NCBI GenBank assembly: GCA_010093685.1
Contig: MU006220.1
Span: forward strand, 1,671,360-1,735,359
From: Ophiobolus disseminans
Taxonomy: Eukaryota > Ascomycota > Dothideomycetes > Pleosporales > Phaeosphaeriaceae
DNA length: 64,000 bases
Reading direction: 5' to 3'
Of the stretch, positions 43,540 through 53,796 are shown piece by piece. The notes beneath the pieces are model-generated. The model was not told where the DNA came from, searched no databases, and worked only from the letters and a program-made list of their open reading frames with translations. The first letter of the stretch is position 1; every line of letters starts with the position of its first letter. The position numbers and the translations under genes are program-made.

Positions 43540-45271
43540 ATGCGCTGTTCTCACACCGCGACATCGACTCAGTACCACCACTATATTCCGCAATTCATGC
43601 TCCGGCGGTTTGCGACAGCTGCATCGAGCGAGCGGAAGATCGATAAAAAGAAGCGCAAGAAAAGTACAGGCAATGAGAGGGTAAATGTGGTCAATTTGGC
43701 CCAGGACCTACCAGAGATCACGACCGAGCTCGTCAAAAAGACGTTTGGTCAACAAGACATGTATAAAGACAACTCCAAGTTCGATGTTAAAGATCAAATG
43801 CGAATGGAGAAGAAGCTGAGCGATATTGAGCGAGAGGCGAGTCGCATCATAGCTCGAGCTGTAGATGCTCATTCAGCCGGCAAAGATGGAGTCACTTTTT
43901 CGCGCCCTGAAATGGATTTGTTGCGCAAGTTCCAGTTCGTCATGAGGTACCGCGGGCAGATCTTCTTTCGTCGTTTTTAATTATCAAACCGCCGAGACAT
44001 ACGATTCGGAGGATCGGGATGCATTTCTGGAACATATGCGGGACAGGGGATTTTCACGACCGCTTGATGTATGATTCGATAACCTCACTAAGATCATCGA
44101 CGCACCAGTGGATCCCAAAGACGACTGGGCAATAAACCTTACGAAAAGCATATACCCCCCGGACGCTATCTGGCTTTTCATCAACGCCCGATCGATGTAT
44201 TTAGCGTTTGTCACTCCCTCTGATCCTGGCCAAGAGTTCATTCTCACTGGAAACGCATACGGCATTCACGAAGGATCCATCAGCTACTCCGTCAACGAGT
44301 TCATCAGCAAGGAAACTGAGACCTCGTACACCGAGTTTCACCTACTAACCGTCATATCGCCGCGACTTGCAATGATCTTGCGCCACAATTCTATGCCAGA
44401 GCCTCTCGAAGACATGGATCGAGACATATGCAGCCAGAAAGCAACTATGCTGGCCGAGCAGGCGCAGACGCACCTTGATCCAGAGCACGCCACCTCTCTA
44501 CTTTACGATTTACCGATCGCCAAAGCTCGCAACTCTTACACTGTAGTGTAAAACGGACGTCTCTTGTTGGCAAAGGGTGCGGACGGAACACCTCGCGTAA
44601 GTGACTCCTTCCACTTTCTTTTCTTTCGTCTTGAAGGCACCCACGTTCAGACCATTAATCTGGTGATGTTGGACCAGTCGCACCATATCTCGAAGATCAT
44701 CTTCAAGTCTGAATCAGGACTTCGCGCAGCCTTGGAATTCTACCTGAGCTATCCGACCATGACGAGAGGAATGCATTCTATCAAGACGGTCATCCCCCAA
44801 CCTGGAAATCCGATGCCGCGTCATCATCTGAAGTTGGAGCATTTAGCTCGGTTACTAGGCTCCGAGTTGAAGGCGAAGTATCACGTTCAGGGTACCATCC
44901 ACAACGACATGGAGTCTACTTTCGACGACACTGTTTTCGGTGTACTGGAGATGATGAAAGATACTGTGGTACATGACCCTTTCGAGTCGCCGATCATAGT
45001 CCTGACAAAGGTTCTGTTGAAGCTGGAGGTGGATGTCTTGTCGATGCACGCGCTTGACGAGCTAACCAAGGTTGATGGCTGTCCATCGTATCCGGGCCTT
45101 GTGTTCCAAGCTGTCCATAGAGCAGCTTCCAAAAGATTCAGTCAGCATACCAAACCTCTACTTGATCTGGACCGGCAGGTATGGAGCTTGGGATGGAACA
45201 TGATGGTTGAGAGAGCCCCGAGGAAAAGGGGCGAGGATCTGAATCGCAACATGGAAGCTATGCGCAACTAG
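43540..45271 (+). pseudogene. DUF4238 protein, disrupted
   Basis: The start TQYHHYIPQFMLRRF is the signature of the DUF4238 family. After VMRYRGQIFF a one-base shift (about 43960-43975) moves the frame. In the new frame two stops interrupt: TGA at 44072-44074 (SRPLDV stop FDNLTK) and TAA at 44549-44551 (SYTVV stop NGRLLLAKG). The rest then runs to 45271 with well-kept sequence, ending GEDLNRNMEAMRN. Total frame would be about 575 codons. Three lesions make a working product unlikely. DUF4238 proteins often sit in defence or mobile contexts in microbes, but their role is unknown. Confidence 0.8.
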
Positions 45272-45316
45272 CCCGGCTTTCACTGGTATACTAAACATGT
45301 TCAAAGTTTAGGAGAG

Positions 45317-45964
45317 ATGGAAAGTGGACTTTTTGGAAAGGATACGCGCCACAAAGATCTGCGACAATACGACCGAATAAGAGGATATGCGGATGTCGAT
45401 ACCGTGGGGGCCGTAGAATTTTCTGCAACGACGGTGAAGGCAGCTTTTGACAACATTGCGCGTCAGATGCAACAGTACCAAGAAGCATCGGCTAGGAAGT
45501 TAAAAGACTTGGGAAACCACTTTACTGAAACTGATGCAGGAAATTACAAGCAACGACAGCCCGACCAAGTTGAACGCAAAGTGGGTGCTCGAAGTGCGGC
45601 ACGAGTCTCAGGCTTCTCTAGACTGGGGGTGAGCAAAGCTTTTGATGATATTGGGCGCGACATCCAGGAAAAGGAAGATGTCTCCTTCACTTCGATTGTG
45701 CGTTATCCACGCCCTCAACATATGGAGCAGGTCACGAGCGCGGTCCAAAGGAGCGACCTCACGCACGAGGCGGCATCATATAAACATAAACTCATAACGT
45801 TACTTGTACATTTTACGGCTCAATCAGTTAGTCAGCCCTCGTTAACTTTGCCATCCCTTTCGCCGTTCTCTCCACCATCGCCGTCTTCATCACTATCGCC
45901 GTCCTCTCCACTATCGTCGTCTTCGTCACCATCGCCGTCTTCATCATATTTCTTCGCCTACTAG
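45317..45964 (+). CDS. hypothetical protein, low support
   Basis: Open frame of 215 residues with ATG at 45317. Two similar helices occur: VKAAFDNIARQMQ and VSKAFDDIGRDIQ, suggesting an internal duplication. The C-terminal 45 residues are Ser/Pro (SPSSSLSPSSPLSSSSS) encoded by a TCGCCGTC-like microsatellite. It starts 45 bases after the DUF4238 relic ends, and lies next to other relics, so it could be a decayed fragment rather than a gene. No domain recognised. Confidence 0.35.
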   Translation: MESGLFGKDTRHKDLRQYDRIRGYADVDTVGAVEFSATTVKAAFDNIARQMQQYQEASARKLKDLGNHFTETDAGNYKQRQPDQVERKVGARSAARVSGFSRLGVSKAFDDIGRDIQEKEDVSFTSIVRYPRPQHMEQVTSAVQRSDLTHEAASYKHKLITLLVHFTAQSVSQPSLTLPSLSPFSPPSPSSSLSPSSPLSSSSSPSPSSSYFFAY

Positions 45965-46076
45965 GGAGATCACTTTATCCCTCGAGCAGAGGGGCTCCAA
46001 ATACTCGAGGCATAGTAGAGCCGTAGTTAAACTCGCTCTAAAACCAGAAGTCGTTAATATGGAGCTAGGTCATCGC

Positions 46077-46211
46077 GTTGAAAAGAGTGAGCAGAACCTT
46101 TGGACCATAGAAGAGGACAACAAGATCACCAAAATGCGAGGTCAATCGAAGACATAGCATCAAATTGCGAGAGAAATGCCTAAAAGAAGCCACATATCAT
46201 GTCGGTTACGT
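46077..46211 (+). pseudogene. Myb/SANT-like domain relic
   Basis: One frame reads NLWTIEEDNKITKMRGQ, then a TAG at 46155-46157, then HQIAREMPKRSHISCRLRYH. This is the pattern of a fungal Myb-like DNA-binding domain, where Trp is expected at the stop position (SW.QIA). A TGG to TAG change explains it. No start or rest of a gene remains. Its former function would be DNA binding. Confidence 0.65.
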
Positions 46212-46878
46212 TATCATTGCTGCGCAGCAGCAATTATAGCCCGTCCCGTTGCTATGTGTTGTTCCACCTGTTTTGAAGCAGTAACGCTGATTGGCGGATG
46301 GAGCGGCTCCCTTATTGGCCGAAAGTTGCGGACATCACGTGATGCCCGCAGTCGGCAAAATCAAAATTTACGCCGACCGCCAAGCTTACCACCAAAAATC
46401 GGCAAAGACACCAAAAAACGAGCCCGCCGCAGGCGCAAGGGATAAGCGTACCGGGCCCTCGGAGCCGCTGGAAGCAAAAGCGTACCGCAGGTAAGAGCCA
46501 GCCGCAGGCGTTAGGGGGATCAAGGGGGTGTCCCCCTTGAAGTTGAGTAGAGACTGTCTAACAGCTTTTAACGTCATCTATCGCGATTACAATGCGAAAA
46601 GTCGCGCCAAGCTTACAAGTCGCGATGCCTATCATCGCAGTATTCTACCGCTCGCACGCTCGCTCAATCGCTCAAATCGCTCGAAACGCATGCACGCTCC
46701 ATCGCACGCTCGTTCAAACAAAATAATACTAAGGAAGAAGAAAGTTGTCTACGCGGCAGTAAGGCGAGTTAGCAGGATCTGCGCTCCTAGTAAATTGCTC
46801 TAGTGTATATGGTTAATGTGAGCAATTAGTGCGATCTTTTGCGTAGTTAAAAACCTAAGCCCTTGCAGTAACTCTGTA
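46212..46878. other. intergenic, possible old repeat
   Basis: No gene. The part 46329-46350 is a near-palindrome around ATCACGTGAT. A perfect 9-bp-arm hairpin (TCAAGGGGG / CCCCCTTGA, loop TGT) lies at 46520-46540. A short GCCGCAGGCG motif is repeated near 46429 and 46501. This may be the end of an unidentified mobile element. Confidence 0.4.
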
Positions 46879-46886
46879 TATCTAAC
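46879..46886. repeat. 8-bp target site duplication, left
   Basis: TATCTAAC, identical to 47935-47942 on the other side of the hAT element. Confidence 0.9.
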
Positions 46887-47934
46887 TAGGCTGGTAAATG
46901 GGTTCGGGGTACCCACCGCTGGGTATAGGTTGGGTAGGGGTCGCACGGATCTTGGGTTGAGGCTGGGATTGGGTCGCACGGGCTATGGGTAGAGGTTGGG
47001 TAGGGTTATTTTAGGCTGGGTATAGGTTGGGATAGGGTCGCACGGACGATGGGCTGGGGTTGGGTTAGGGGTACCCAGCTAGGTTGTGTAATGAGGTTGC
47101 AAACACCTTATTCTATAGTTAGGCTTTGCCGCTTTGCCTCTGCTTGCCTCCACATCGTCCCTGTATTGGGTCCGCTTCAACCCCGCTTTGCATCCGGCCC
47201 GACTCCGGATCCTACAAGGAAGAGTGCATGTTTCATCAGGTGTATTTAGTCAAGCTAGTCCTGTAGATAGCTTAGTAGTTTTTTAATATCCTTTTGTACA
47301 AGGCCTATAGGCGTTGTTAGACAATCTAAGGTTTCTGAGTCTCCACGCACTCCTATATGCCTCTGAGTTGATTTACACCGCATTTGGATATCTTTGATCT
47401 TGCCTGCGCCGTTACAGGTTAAGTGCCGTTAAATTAAGTGCTGTTGAATTCAGTGTGGGGTTTATGCACTGGGTTATTATGTCTTTTTATTACACCTTAG
47501 CCTACAGCATTACATGAATATAACAAAACTCTAAAACAATTAATATTTATGCACGCGCACCACGTCTACTTAATCACTCATTTGTCTTAAGTTGTTCATT
47601 AAATAGTGTCAGCCTAATCTGTTTTTGAACTAGAAGCTGCTGACGCAAGGGTGTTGAGTCCCCGTATTCATCCCTATCCTCGTCCCTATCCTCGGCCCTA
47701 TCCTTGGCCTCATCCTCGTCCTTATCTTAAGAGCTCTACAAATAAAAAGTAGACTAATACATAACCCAACTGTGACCCAGTCCGTGCGACCTAACCCTGA
47801 CCACAGGTCAGTGCGACTACAACCCAACCTATACCCATACTAGCGCAAAATATATAGGTTGGGGTTGGGTCATACCCGGGTCATCACGTGACTGAACCCA
47901 ACCCCAACCCAACCTATACCCATTTACCAGCCTA
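46887..47934. mobile_element. complete non-autonomous hAT element (copy 1)
   Basis: Starts TAGGCTGGTAAATGGGT and ends with its exact inverse, ACCCATTTACCAGCCTA: 17-bp perfect terminal inverted repeats. TATCTAAC directly flanks both ends (46879-46886 and 47935-47942), an 8-bp target duplication typical of hAT transposons. Subterminal GGGTATAGGTTGGG motifs repeat on both sides. It is 1,048 bp and has no transposase, so it would need help in trans. A second, partial copy lies at 53797-54664. Confidence 0.9.
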
Positions 47935-47942
47935 TATCTAAC
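47935..47942. repeat. 8-bp target site duplication, right
   Basis: TATCTAAC, pair of 46879-46886. It fixes both element boundaries. Confidence 0.9.
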
Positions 47943-48023
47943 TATATAGCTCTATCTACTCTAAAGTTTGCAACATAAACACGCCTATACTAATTAGTAA
48001 GCCTACCCCTAAGTTTAGCTCTA

Positions 48024-48362
48024 TGTAAGGGGCCAGGCAGAAGACTGCAGAAAGGCTAGGTTTAACCGTGATGAATTCGATGGAGTCTATCTAGAGCCAG
48101 AGAGCAGGCTGACTTTATAGCAGACTGCTGGCTTCTGGAAGTATCTACTTACCTCAGCATTTGTCAGCTGTCAGAAGAACATATCTTGTTCTAGCTAGTT
48201 CCCGGACATTCTGTGACATTCCAGGACATTCCATGACACTCTAGGACATTCCATGATGTTCTAGGACATTCCATGATGTTCCAGGACATTCCATGATGTT
48301 CCAGGCTCTTCTATTGAACCGAAGTGACTCCACTGAGGATAGCAGAGGTCTAACCTCTTACA
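48024..48362 (-). repeat. 3' LTR of the gypsy element
   Basis: 339 bp, TGTAAG...CTTACA. It contains about five tandem 20-bp units of GACATTCCATGATGTTC(C/T)AG. The units themselves differ as TTCCAGG or TTCTAGG, a C-to-T change at CpA. Confidence 0.9.
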
Positions 48363-48487
48363 TTACCCCCCCTCTCCAATCTATGTACAGCAGTGTTATG
48401 TCTGAAGTACTGCCCTTCATCACCTCTCCTAAATCCAGCTGGAAGCTGTTTGGAGTGTTGATTGCGGTATGGAGCAGTGAAGGCTTC

Positions 48488-51400
48488 CTACTCATCTAAG
48501 GCAGTGTTATCTTCAAGATTTTCTACTAGCTCAAAGGTTGTAAGGGCATATCCAGTCCATTTAACCTCAAAGAACAGCCTATTCCTGTAGGTCACTTCAG
48601 CCATGATCTGTTCCACTTCTGATTCTAGTTCTCTATTGACCAGGACAGGTGCTGGTTGAGTGTCATCATTAGGCTGGCTGGGGAAGGGATCTGAGGAAGC
48701 CAGCCTTAGGCGGTCAATGTGGAAGACATTGTGGATGCCTGGTGGTGTGTTAAGCCTGACTGAGTGTAGGTTGATGACCTCAATGACTGTGTATTTGGCA
48801 TTCTTCCAGTCTAGTTTCCGGTTTGGGCGGCCATTGGAGAGCTGTTTCTGGTAAGAAAGCCAGACCTTGTCATTGACTCTGAGGTTGGGCTGCTCATGTC
48901 TTTTCCGGTTTGCCTGATGCTCCTGTTCTTGTTGAGCCTCAGCCATTGTAGTCTGCGCTATGTTAAAGGCTTGCTTGAGCTTTTCAACAATAGCCTTAGC
49001 CTTGACATAATCAGGCAGCACACGTGTTTCTAGTTCTTCTGGATCTGGTCCTTGAGAGATGTTTAGTTGGACAGGGTCAACATTATAGCCATGTTGTAGG
49101 AAGAAGGGGGAGACTCTTGTTGACCTTGCTTCACGTCCCTTGATAGCAATTGAGGCCATTGGAAGGAGGTCTACCCAATTGGTTTGTGCCCAGTTGATGT
49201 AAGCACGTAGATAGGCTTCAATGGTGCTGTTCATGCGCTTAGTAGACCCATCAGTCTGCGGGTGCCATGCTGTAGATAACCGGCGGGTAATGTTCATTAT
49301 CTTTGTCAGGATGGCCCAGAAATGGCTAGTGAATTGGGTACTACGGTCTGACACAATAGCATCAGGCAGCCAATGATAGGCAACCACATAGCGCAGGAAG
49401 TTGGCAGCAAGTGTTTCTGCTGTGGTGTTTTTTAAGGGAATAAGAACTACATCTTTGCTAAGCCGGTCTGTAACCACAAGGAGTGTTGTGCAACCATTGC
49501 TTTCTGGAAGTCCTTTAATGAAGTCTATGGAGATTTCTTTCCAGATCCTCTCAGGAAGGGGGAGTGGTTTTAGAAACCCTTGCAGCCTATCTCGCTATGG
49601 TTTAACACGTCCACAGGTGTCGCAGTTCCTGACAAAGCGGCGTATATCATTAGACATGCTAGGCCAGAAGTAGTCTCTTGCTAGGATCTTGTATGTCCCT
49701 TCCCTTCCTAGGTAACTAGTAGCTAATAAAGCATGAGTTTCATGGATGAGTCTTGTGCGCAGTAGTTCAAGAGCAGGAACCCATTTCCGGTTGCGGTAGT
49801 GCAGAAGCGTGTTGCCTTCAACATGGCATTCTGCTATTGAGGCCTTTAGTCCTAGGTGTACTAGAAAGCGTCGTTCTCCATCTAGGACAGACTGGCGTGC
49901 TGTGCAATAGGTCTGATCTTCCTTCACACCTTGTTTCTAGAGTTGCTCTAGGGCAGCAGGCTCTATAGGTTCAATCCGGGCAGGAAAGGCATGAGTTAGC
50001 AGAATTATGCTGGTGAAGGAAATGACAGCATCTGTAGAGTCCTCTATCTCTTCTTCAGCAGTGGTGGGCTTTAGAAGCTGTTGATACCGGTGCTTAAGGC
50101 GTGCATCTTCTGCATCTGCAGGCAGGTCTTGTTCCCTTCTTGAAAGAGCATCTACTCTCTCATTTAGCTTCCTAGGCCGGTATTGCAGCGTGATGTTGTA
50201 GCGTCCTAAGAGAATAGACTATCTAATCTGCCTTTCATTGAGCATCCTAGGTTTAGTAAAGTACTCTAGGTTCTTGTGGTTAGTGAGGACAGTAAACTTC
50301 TCTACAGTCTAGAGTTTAGAATCCCATTCTTCTAGGCAGCGTATGATAGCTAGCATTTCCTTGTCATAGATTTTATAGTTGCATTCATGGGGGTTGTTCT
50401 TGCGTGAAAAGTAGGCACAGGGCCTGAGTATTCCCTTGTCATCATACTAAGAGAGGATGCTACCCACAGCATAGCCAGAGGAGTCTGTTTCAACTACTGT
50501 TTTCCGGTCTGGATGGAAATGCGCTAGAACAGGCTTGCTAACAAAGACAGCCTTGAGCTTGTCAAAGGCTTCTTGCTCTTGCTGTGTCCAGCGCCAGCTA
50601 ACGTCCCCAGTAAGCCGGGTAAGGGGTGCTGCAATGTTGGCAAAGTCCTGAATGAAGCGCCGGTAGAAGTTGGCAAATCCTAGGAAACTGCGGACTCCTT
50701 TCACTAATGTAGGGGCTTTCCAGTTAGTGATAGCTTCAATCTTCTTAGGGTCCATGCACAGTCCATTTTCTGCATCGATGATAAAACCTAGGTACTTAGT
50801 GGTCTTGACCTCAAATTCGCATTTGTTGATGTCTAGTTGAAGGCCAGCATCCTTGAGAGCGTCTAGGACTTTGTTGACATGGATGCGGTGTTCTTGAAGT
50901 GAGCTATTGGTGTATATCAGAACATTATCTAGGTAAGCAGATACAAAGTCATCTAGGAAGCGACGTAAAACCCAATTTATATAGCGCTGAAAGGTGCTAG
51001 GAGAGCCAACCATGCCAAAAGGAGTGACAAGCCATTCATAAAGTCCAAAGCGGGTCCGGAAAGCAGTAAGCCATTCGTCTCCTTCTTGAATGCGTATCTT
51101 GTGAAAGGCTGCAATAACATCTAGTTTGGTATACCACTTGGCCTTGCAGATGTTGTTCAATGTCTTATGGATAAGAGGCAGAGGGTATCTGTCCTTCTTA
51201 GTAATGGCATTAAGGGCGCGGTAATCAATGCACATGCGTAGGCCTCCTCCTAGTTTCTTTGCAAAGAGAACTGGGGCTAAAGCAGGAGAGCTGCTAACTC
51301 TGATAAATCCCTTGTCTAGCAGTGATGTAAGTTCTTTGCGGAGCACTAGTAACTTATCTCTAGACATATTGTAGAGAGGGCCCTATGGTATTTGCGGACT

Positions 51401-52111
51401 CTTCCTATCTTCTTTGATAAGCTCAATGCGGTGGTCTACTCTAGAGCGGTGTAGAGGGAGCTTAGCAGCTTGGTTTGGATCAAAGACTAGCAGCTGGTGG
51501 CGGTAGCTTAGTGGTAGGAGGTTTTTGATCTGCTCTAAGCTCAATTGTGTTTTAGGAGCTAAAGCCTTCTGGATGTCTGCCATAGAGGCAGCAAATACAC
51601 TAACGGACTTGTCTTTCTTAGATGCTTGAATATATCTCTGCATGGCTACTGCAGAGATCTCCTGGACTGTTAGTGTAGGAGGTAGTTCTCCTTCCTTGCT
51701 GCGGAGGCGGATACGGGTCCTTTCTAAGTGGATAAAGATAGACTTCTTTGCTGGTGCAATGGTAACATTGTGTCTGTCAAACTAGGAGCGTCTAAGCAAG
51801 ATATCAAAACTAAGGTAAGTGTTCTCTATCATGTATCCCTATCCTGTGCGTGTGTATCCTTCAATATCGTATGTAAAGTGGCAAGCTTGCCTAATAGTTC
51901 CAGTTCCTTCTACTCCTTAGAGGGTCCTTAGAGTAGGTAAATTGATGCACTGGAGTTTGGCTTTCCGGGCAAAGTGGGCGCTCACTAGAGCATATGTCAA
52001 GCAACTAGAATCTAGCATTGTAGATGCGTAGTGAGTGTGATTGATGAGCATATGTACAGTAATTGGTTTTGCTTTCATGTAGGGTTGAAATGAGCGCCAA
52101 TTTTGCTTCAT
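48488..52111 (-). pseudogene. pol: gypsy pol (protease, RT, RNase H, integrase, chromodomain)
   Basis: One reading frame runs the whole 3.6 kb and is broken only by stop codons. From the high end: protease-like TMLDSSC, a stop-rich stretch, LPLHRSRVDHRIEL, reverse transcriptase (RMCIDYRALNAITKKD, LDVIAAFHKIRI, and YLDN where YxDD is usual), DTDSSG-like VETDSSGYAVGSIL of RNase H, the HHCC-type zinc region (HETHALLATSYLGREGT ... CDTCGRVKP), integrase (DFIKGLP, VSDRSTQFTS) and chromodomain VKWTGYALTTFELVENL. Stops sit where Trp or Gln is expected (KP-stop-RDRLQG, IP-stop-GPLYNMS, LS-stop-YDDKG). Most are TAG. Confidence 0.92.
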
Positions 52112-53184
52112 CCTTAAAGCCTTCTCCTCATGCTCCTGCTGGTGACTTTGAGCAGGAGCTACTCTTTTTCCGACTCAGGATCCTCCTCTTCTAGCTGTAG
52201 CCTCTCTGCAATCTTTGTGGTTGCAACAGTGGTAGGAGAAGGGCAACGTGCAGGAGCATAAGGGCAAGAGCTGATGATATGTCCAGAAGCTCCACAGCGT
52301 ATACACAAGCGGTTGTTCCTGCGTCTCTAGATCTTATCCTTGCTCACCCACTTAGCGCGTTAACTTCCTAGAGATTGAGCAGCATGAGCATGTGTAGGCT
52401 CCCAATCCATACTATCGTTTTGCTGCGCATAGCGTTGAGCGTGAGGTTAGGGTCTCTATGGTGTCTTGATAGCATCCAGCCTTAACCCTATAGTTTGAAG
52501 TAGAGAGGTGAAAGCACTATACTCAATTGGAACTAGAAAGACACTGATCAGTCTCTCCTGCATGGCGTGGCTAATAGCGTTTTCTAGGAGTGAAATCTTG
52601 ATAGTGTCATTGAATAACAATGCTCCAGCATTTGCTAGCTCAGTCTCAAAGCGTGGTAGAAAGCGGGCAAAAGACTCATGTGCCTTCTGCTTAATTGAGT
52701 AGACATTAGATAGGGCTTTCTTCTGTCGGTTGGGGTCGCTGTATGTGCTAGCCAAGTAATCCAGTAGTTAGGAGCCTGAACCATTCTCCTCCTCTTCCTT
52801 AGCTCTAACAAAAGCCAAGCACATGTTCTGGGCATTGCTGCGTAGTCTAGCAAAGATGTAGCGCAGCTGATCTATGTCTGACCCAATACTTCTGCCATCA
52901 GTCTTGATTTTGTTCCTTGCTTCAATTTCCTATCCATCCCATTTAGAGCGTGTTCCATCAAACTCTGAGAGCTGTAGCAGTTTTTCCTTCCTTTTCTTAG
53001 ACTGGGGTGCATTACGGCTTTGTTGCAGAGCATTCTGGAGGCCTTGCATAGTCTGTTGATTGATAGCATTGCTTTAAACCATTTGCTGCATGAAAGCGTG
53101 GAAGGTTTGCTCTATAGTTAGAGGAGCATTTGCAGCATTGCTGCTGTTGGCCATTTGCTTAGGTTCTTCCATGGTATGTTCCAT
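52112..53184 (-). pseudogene. gag: gypsy gag with CCHC zinc knuckle
   Basis: Start MEHTMEEPKQMANSS with ATG at 53182-53184. One frame, different from pol, continues with stops at Trp/Gln positions (QQMV-stop-SNAINQQ, KWDG-stop-EIEARN). The central part is YASTYSDPNRQKKAL-like (LASTYSDPNRQKKAL) capsid sequence. The zinc knuckle CIRCGASGHIISSC (CX2CX4HX4C) lies near 52258-52301. The pol frame begins downstream in a different phase, so a frameshift or separate start would have been needed. Confidence 0.85.
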
Positions 53185-53192
53185 TGTGTCTG

Positions 53193-53330
53193 GTGATTCC
53201 AGTGATTCCAGTGATTCCAGTGATTATCAATATTTCCGTTGTTGCCTAGTGGCTCCGTTGGTGTCCAATGATTCCGTTGATGTCCAATGATTCCGTTGAT
53301 GTCTAATAATTCCGTTGATGTCCAATGATT
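53193..53330. repeat. tandem repeats in the gypsy leader
   Basis: Two arrays between the 5' LTR and gag: GATTCCAGT repeated about four times (53193-53226) and a 19-bp unit ATTCCGTTGATGTCCAATG repeated about four times (53253-53330). One 19-bp copy reads GTCTAATAATTCC against GTCCAATGATTCC in its neighbours. Confidence 0.85.
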
Positions 53331-53472
53331 TTGTTATGTGCTCATGCAGGTGTTCAACCGTAGAGGTCCTTGCAGTGGCGTCCTTGTATTCCGTTGTATT
53401 GCTCTCGCAATTCCGTTGTAGAGCACTGGGGGATGGCCACACCAGCTACTCAAGTGGTTGATCGAATTTAAA

Positions 53473-53796
53473 TGTAAGGGGCTAGGCAGAAGACTGCAGA
53501 AAGGCTAGGTTTAACCGTGATGAATTCGATGGAGTCTATCTAGAGCTAGAGAGCAGGCTGACTTTATAGCAGACTGCTGGCTTCTGGAAGTATCTACTTA
53601 CCTCAGCATTTGTCAGCTGTCAGAAGAACATATCTTGTTCTNNNNNNNNNNNNNNNNNNNNNNNNNNNNNNNNNNNNNNNNNNNNNNNNNNNNNNNNNNN
53701 NNNNNNNNNNNNNNNNNNNNNNNNNNNNNNNNNNNNNNNNNNNNNNATTGAACCGAAGTGACTCCACTGAGGATAGCAGAGGTCTAACCTCTTACA
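53473..53796 (-). repeat. 5' LTR of the gypsy element, with gap
   Basis: Same sequence as 48024-48362 with the 20-bp repeat section replaced by 105 N (53642-53746). It differs from the other LTR by C-to-T changes, for example CCAG at 48033-48036 against CTAG at 53482-53485, and GCCAG at 48096-48100 against GCTAG at 53545-53549. Confidence 0.88.

Larger units (their letters stand above)
48024..53796 (-). mobile_element. Ty3/gypsy LTR retrotransposon, chromodomain type, decayed
   Basis: About 5.8 kb between two LTRs with the element reading on the minus strand. LTRs start TGTAAG and end CTTACA. Order within: gag with CCHC knuckle, protease, reverse transcriptase, RNase H, integrase and a terminal chromodomain, as in chromoviruses. 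A purine-rich tract (GGAGAGGGGGG on the minus strand, about 48364-48378) lies next to the 3' LTR. The 5 bases outside the two LTRs do not match (CTCTA against CACTC), so the ends have been rearranged since insertion. A 105-N gap lies in the upper LTR. Confidence 0.92.

Noticed and set aside
46887..47934. hAT left end read as a telomere-like repeat (GGGTTAGG types)
   Set aside because: The GGTTGGG units are irregular and bounded by inverted repeats with a target duplication.
48660..48854. Plus-strand frames across the gypsy region
   Set aside because: Shadows of pol; the minus frame carries all retroelement motifs.
48488..52111. Reading TAG as a sense codon (recoding) in pol
   Set aside because: Stops sit at both Trp and Gln positions and TAA also occurs; normal genes here use TAG as a stop. 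RIP explains all.
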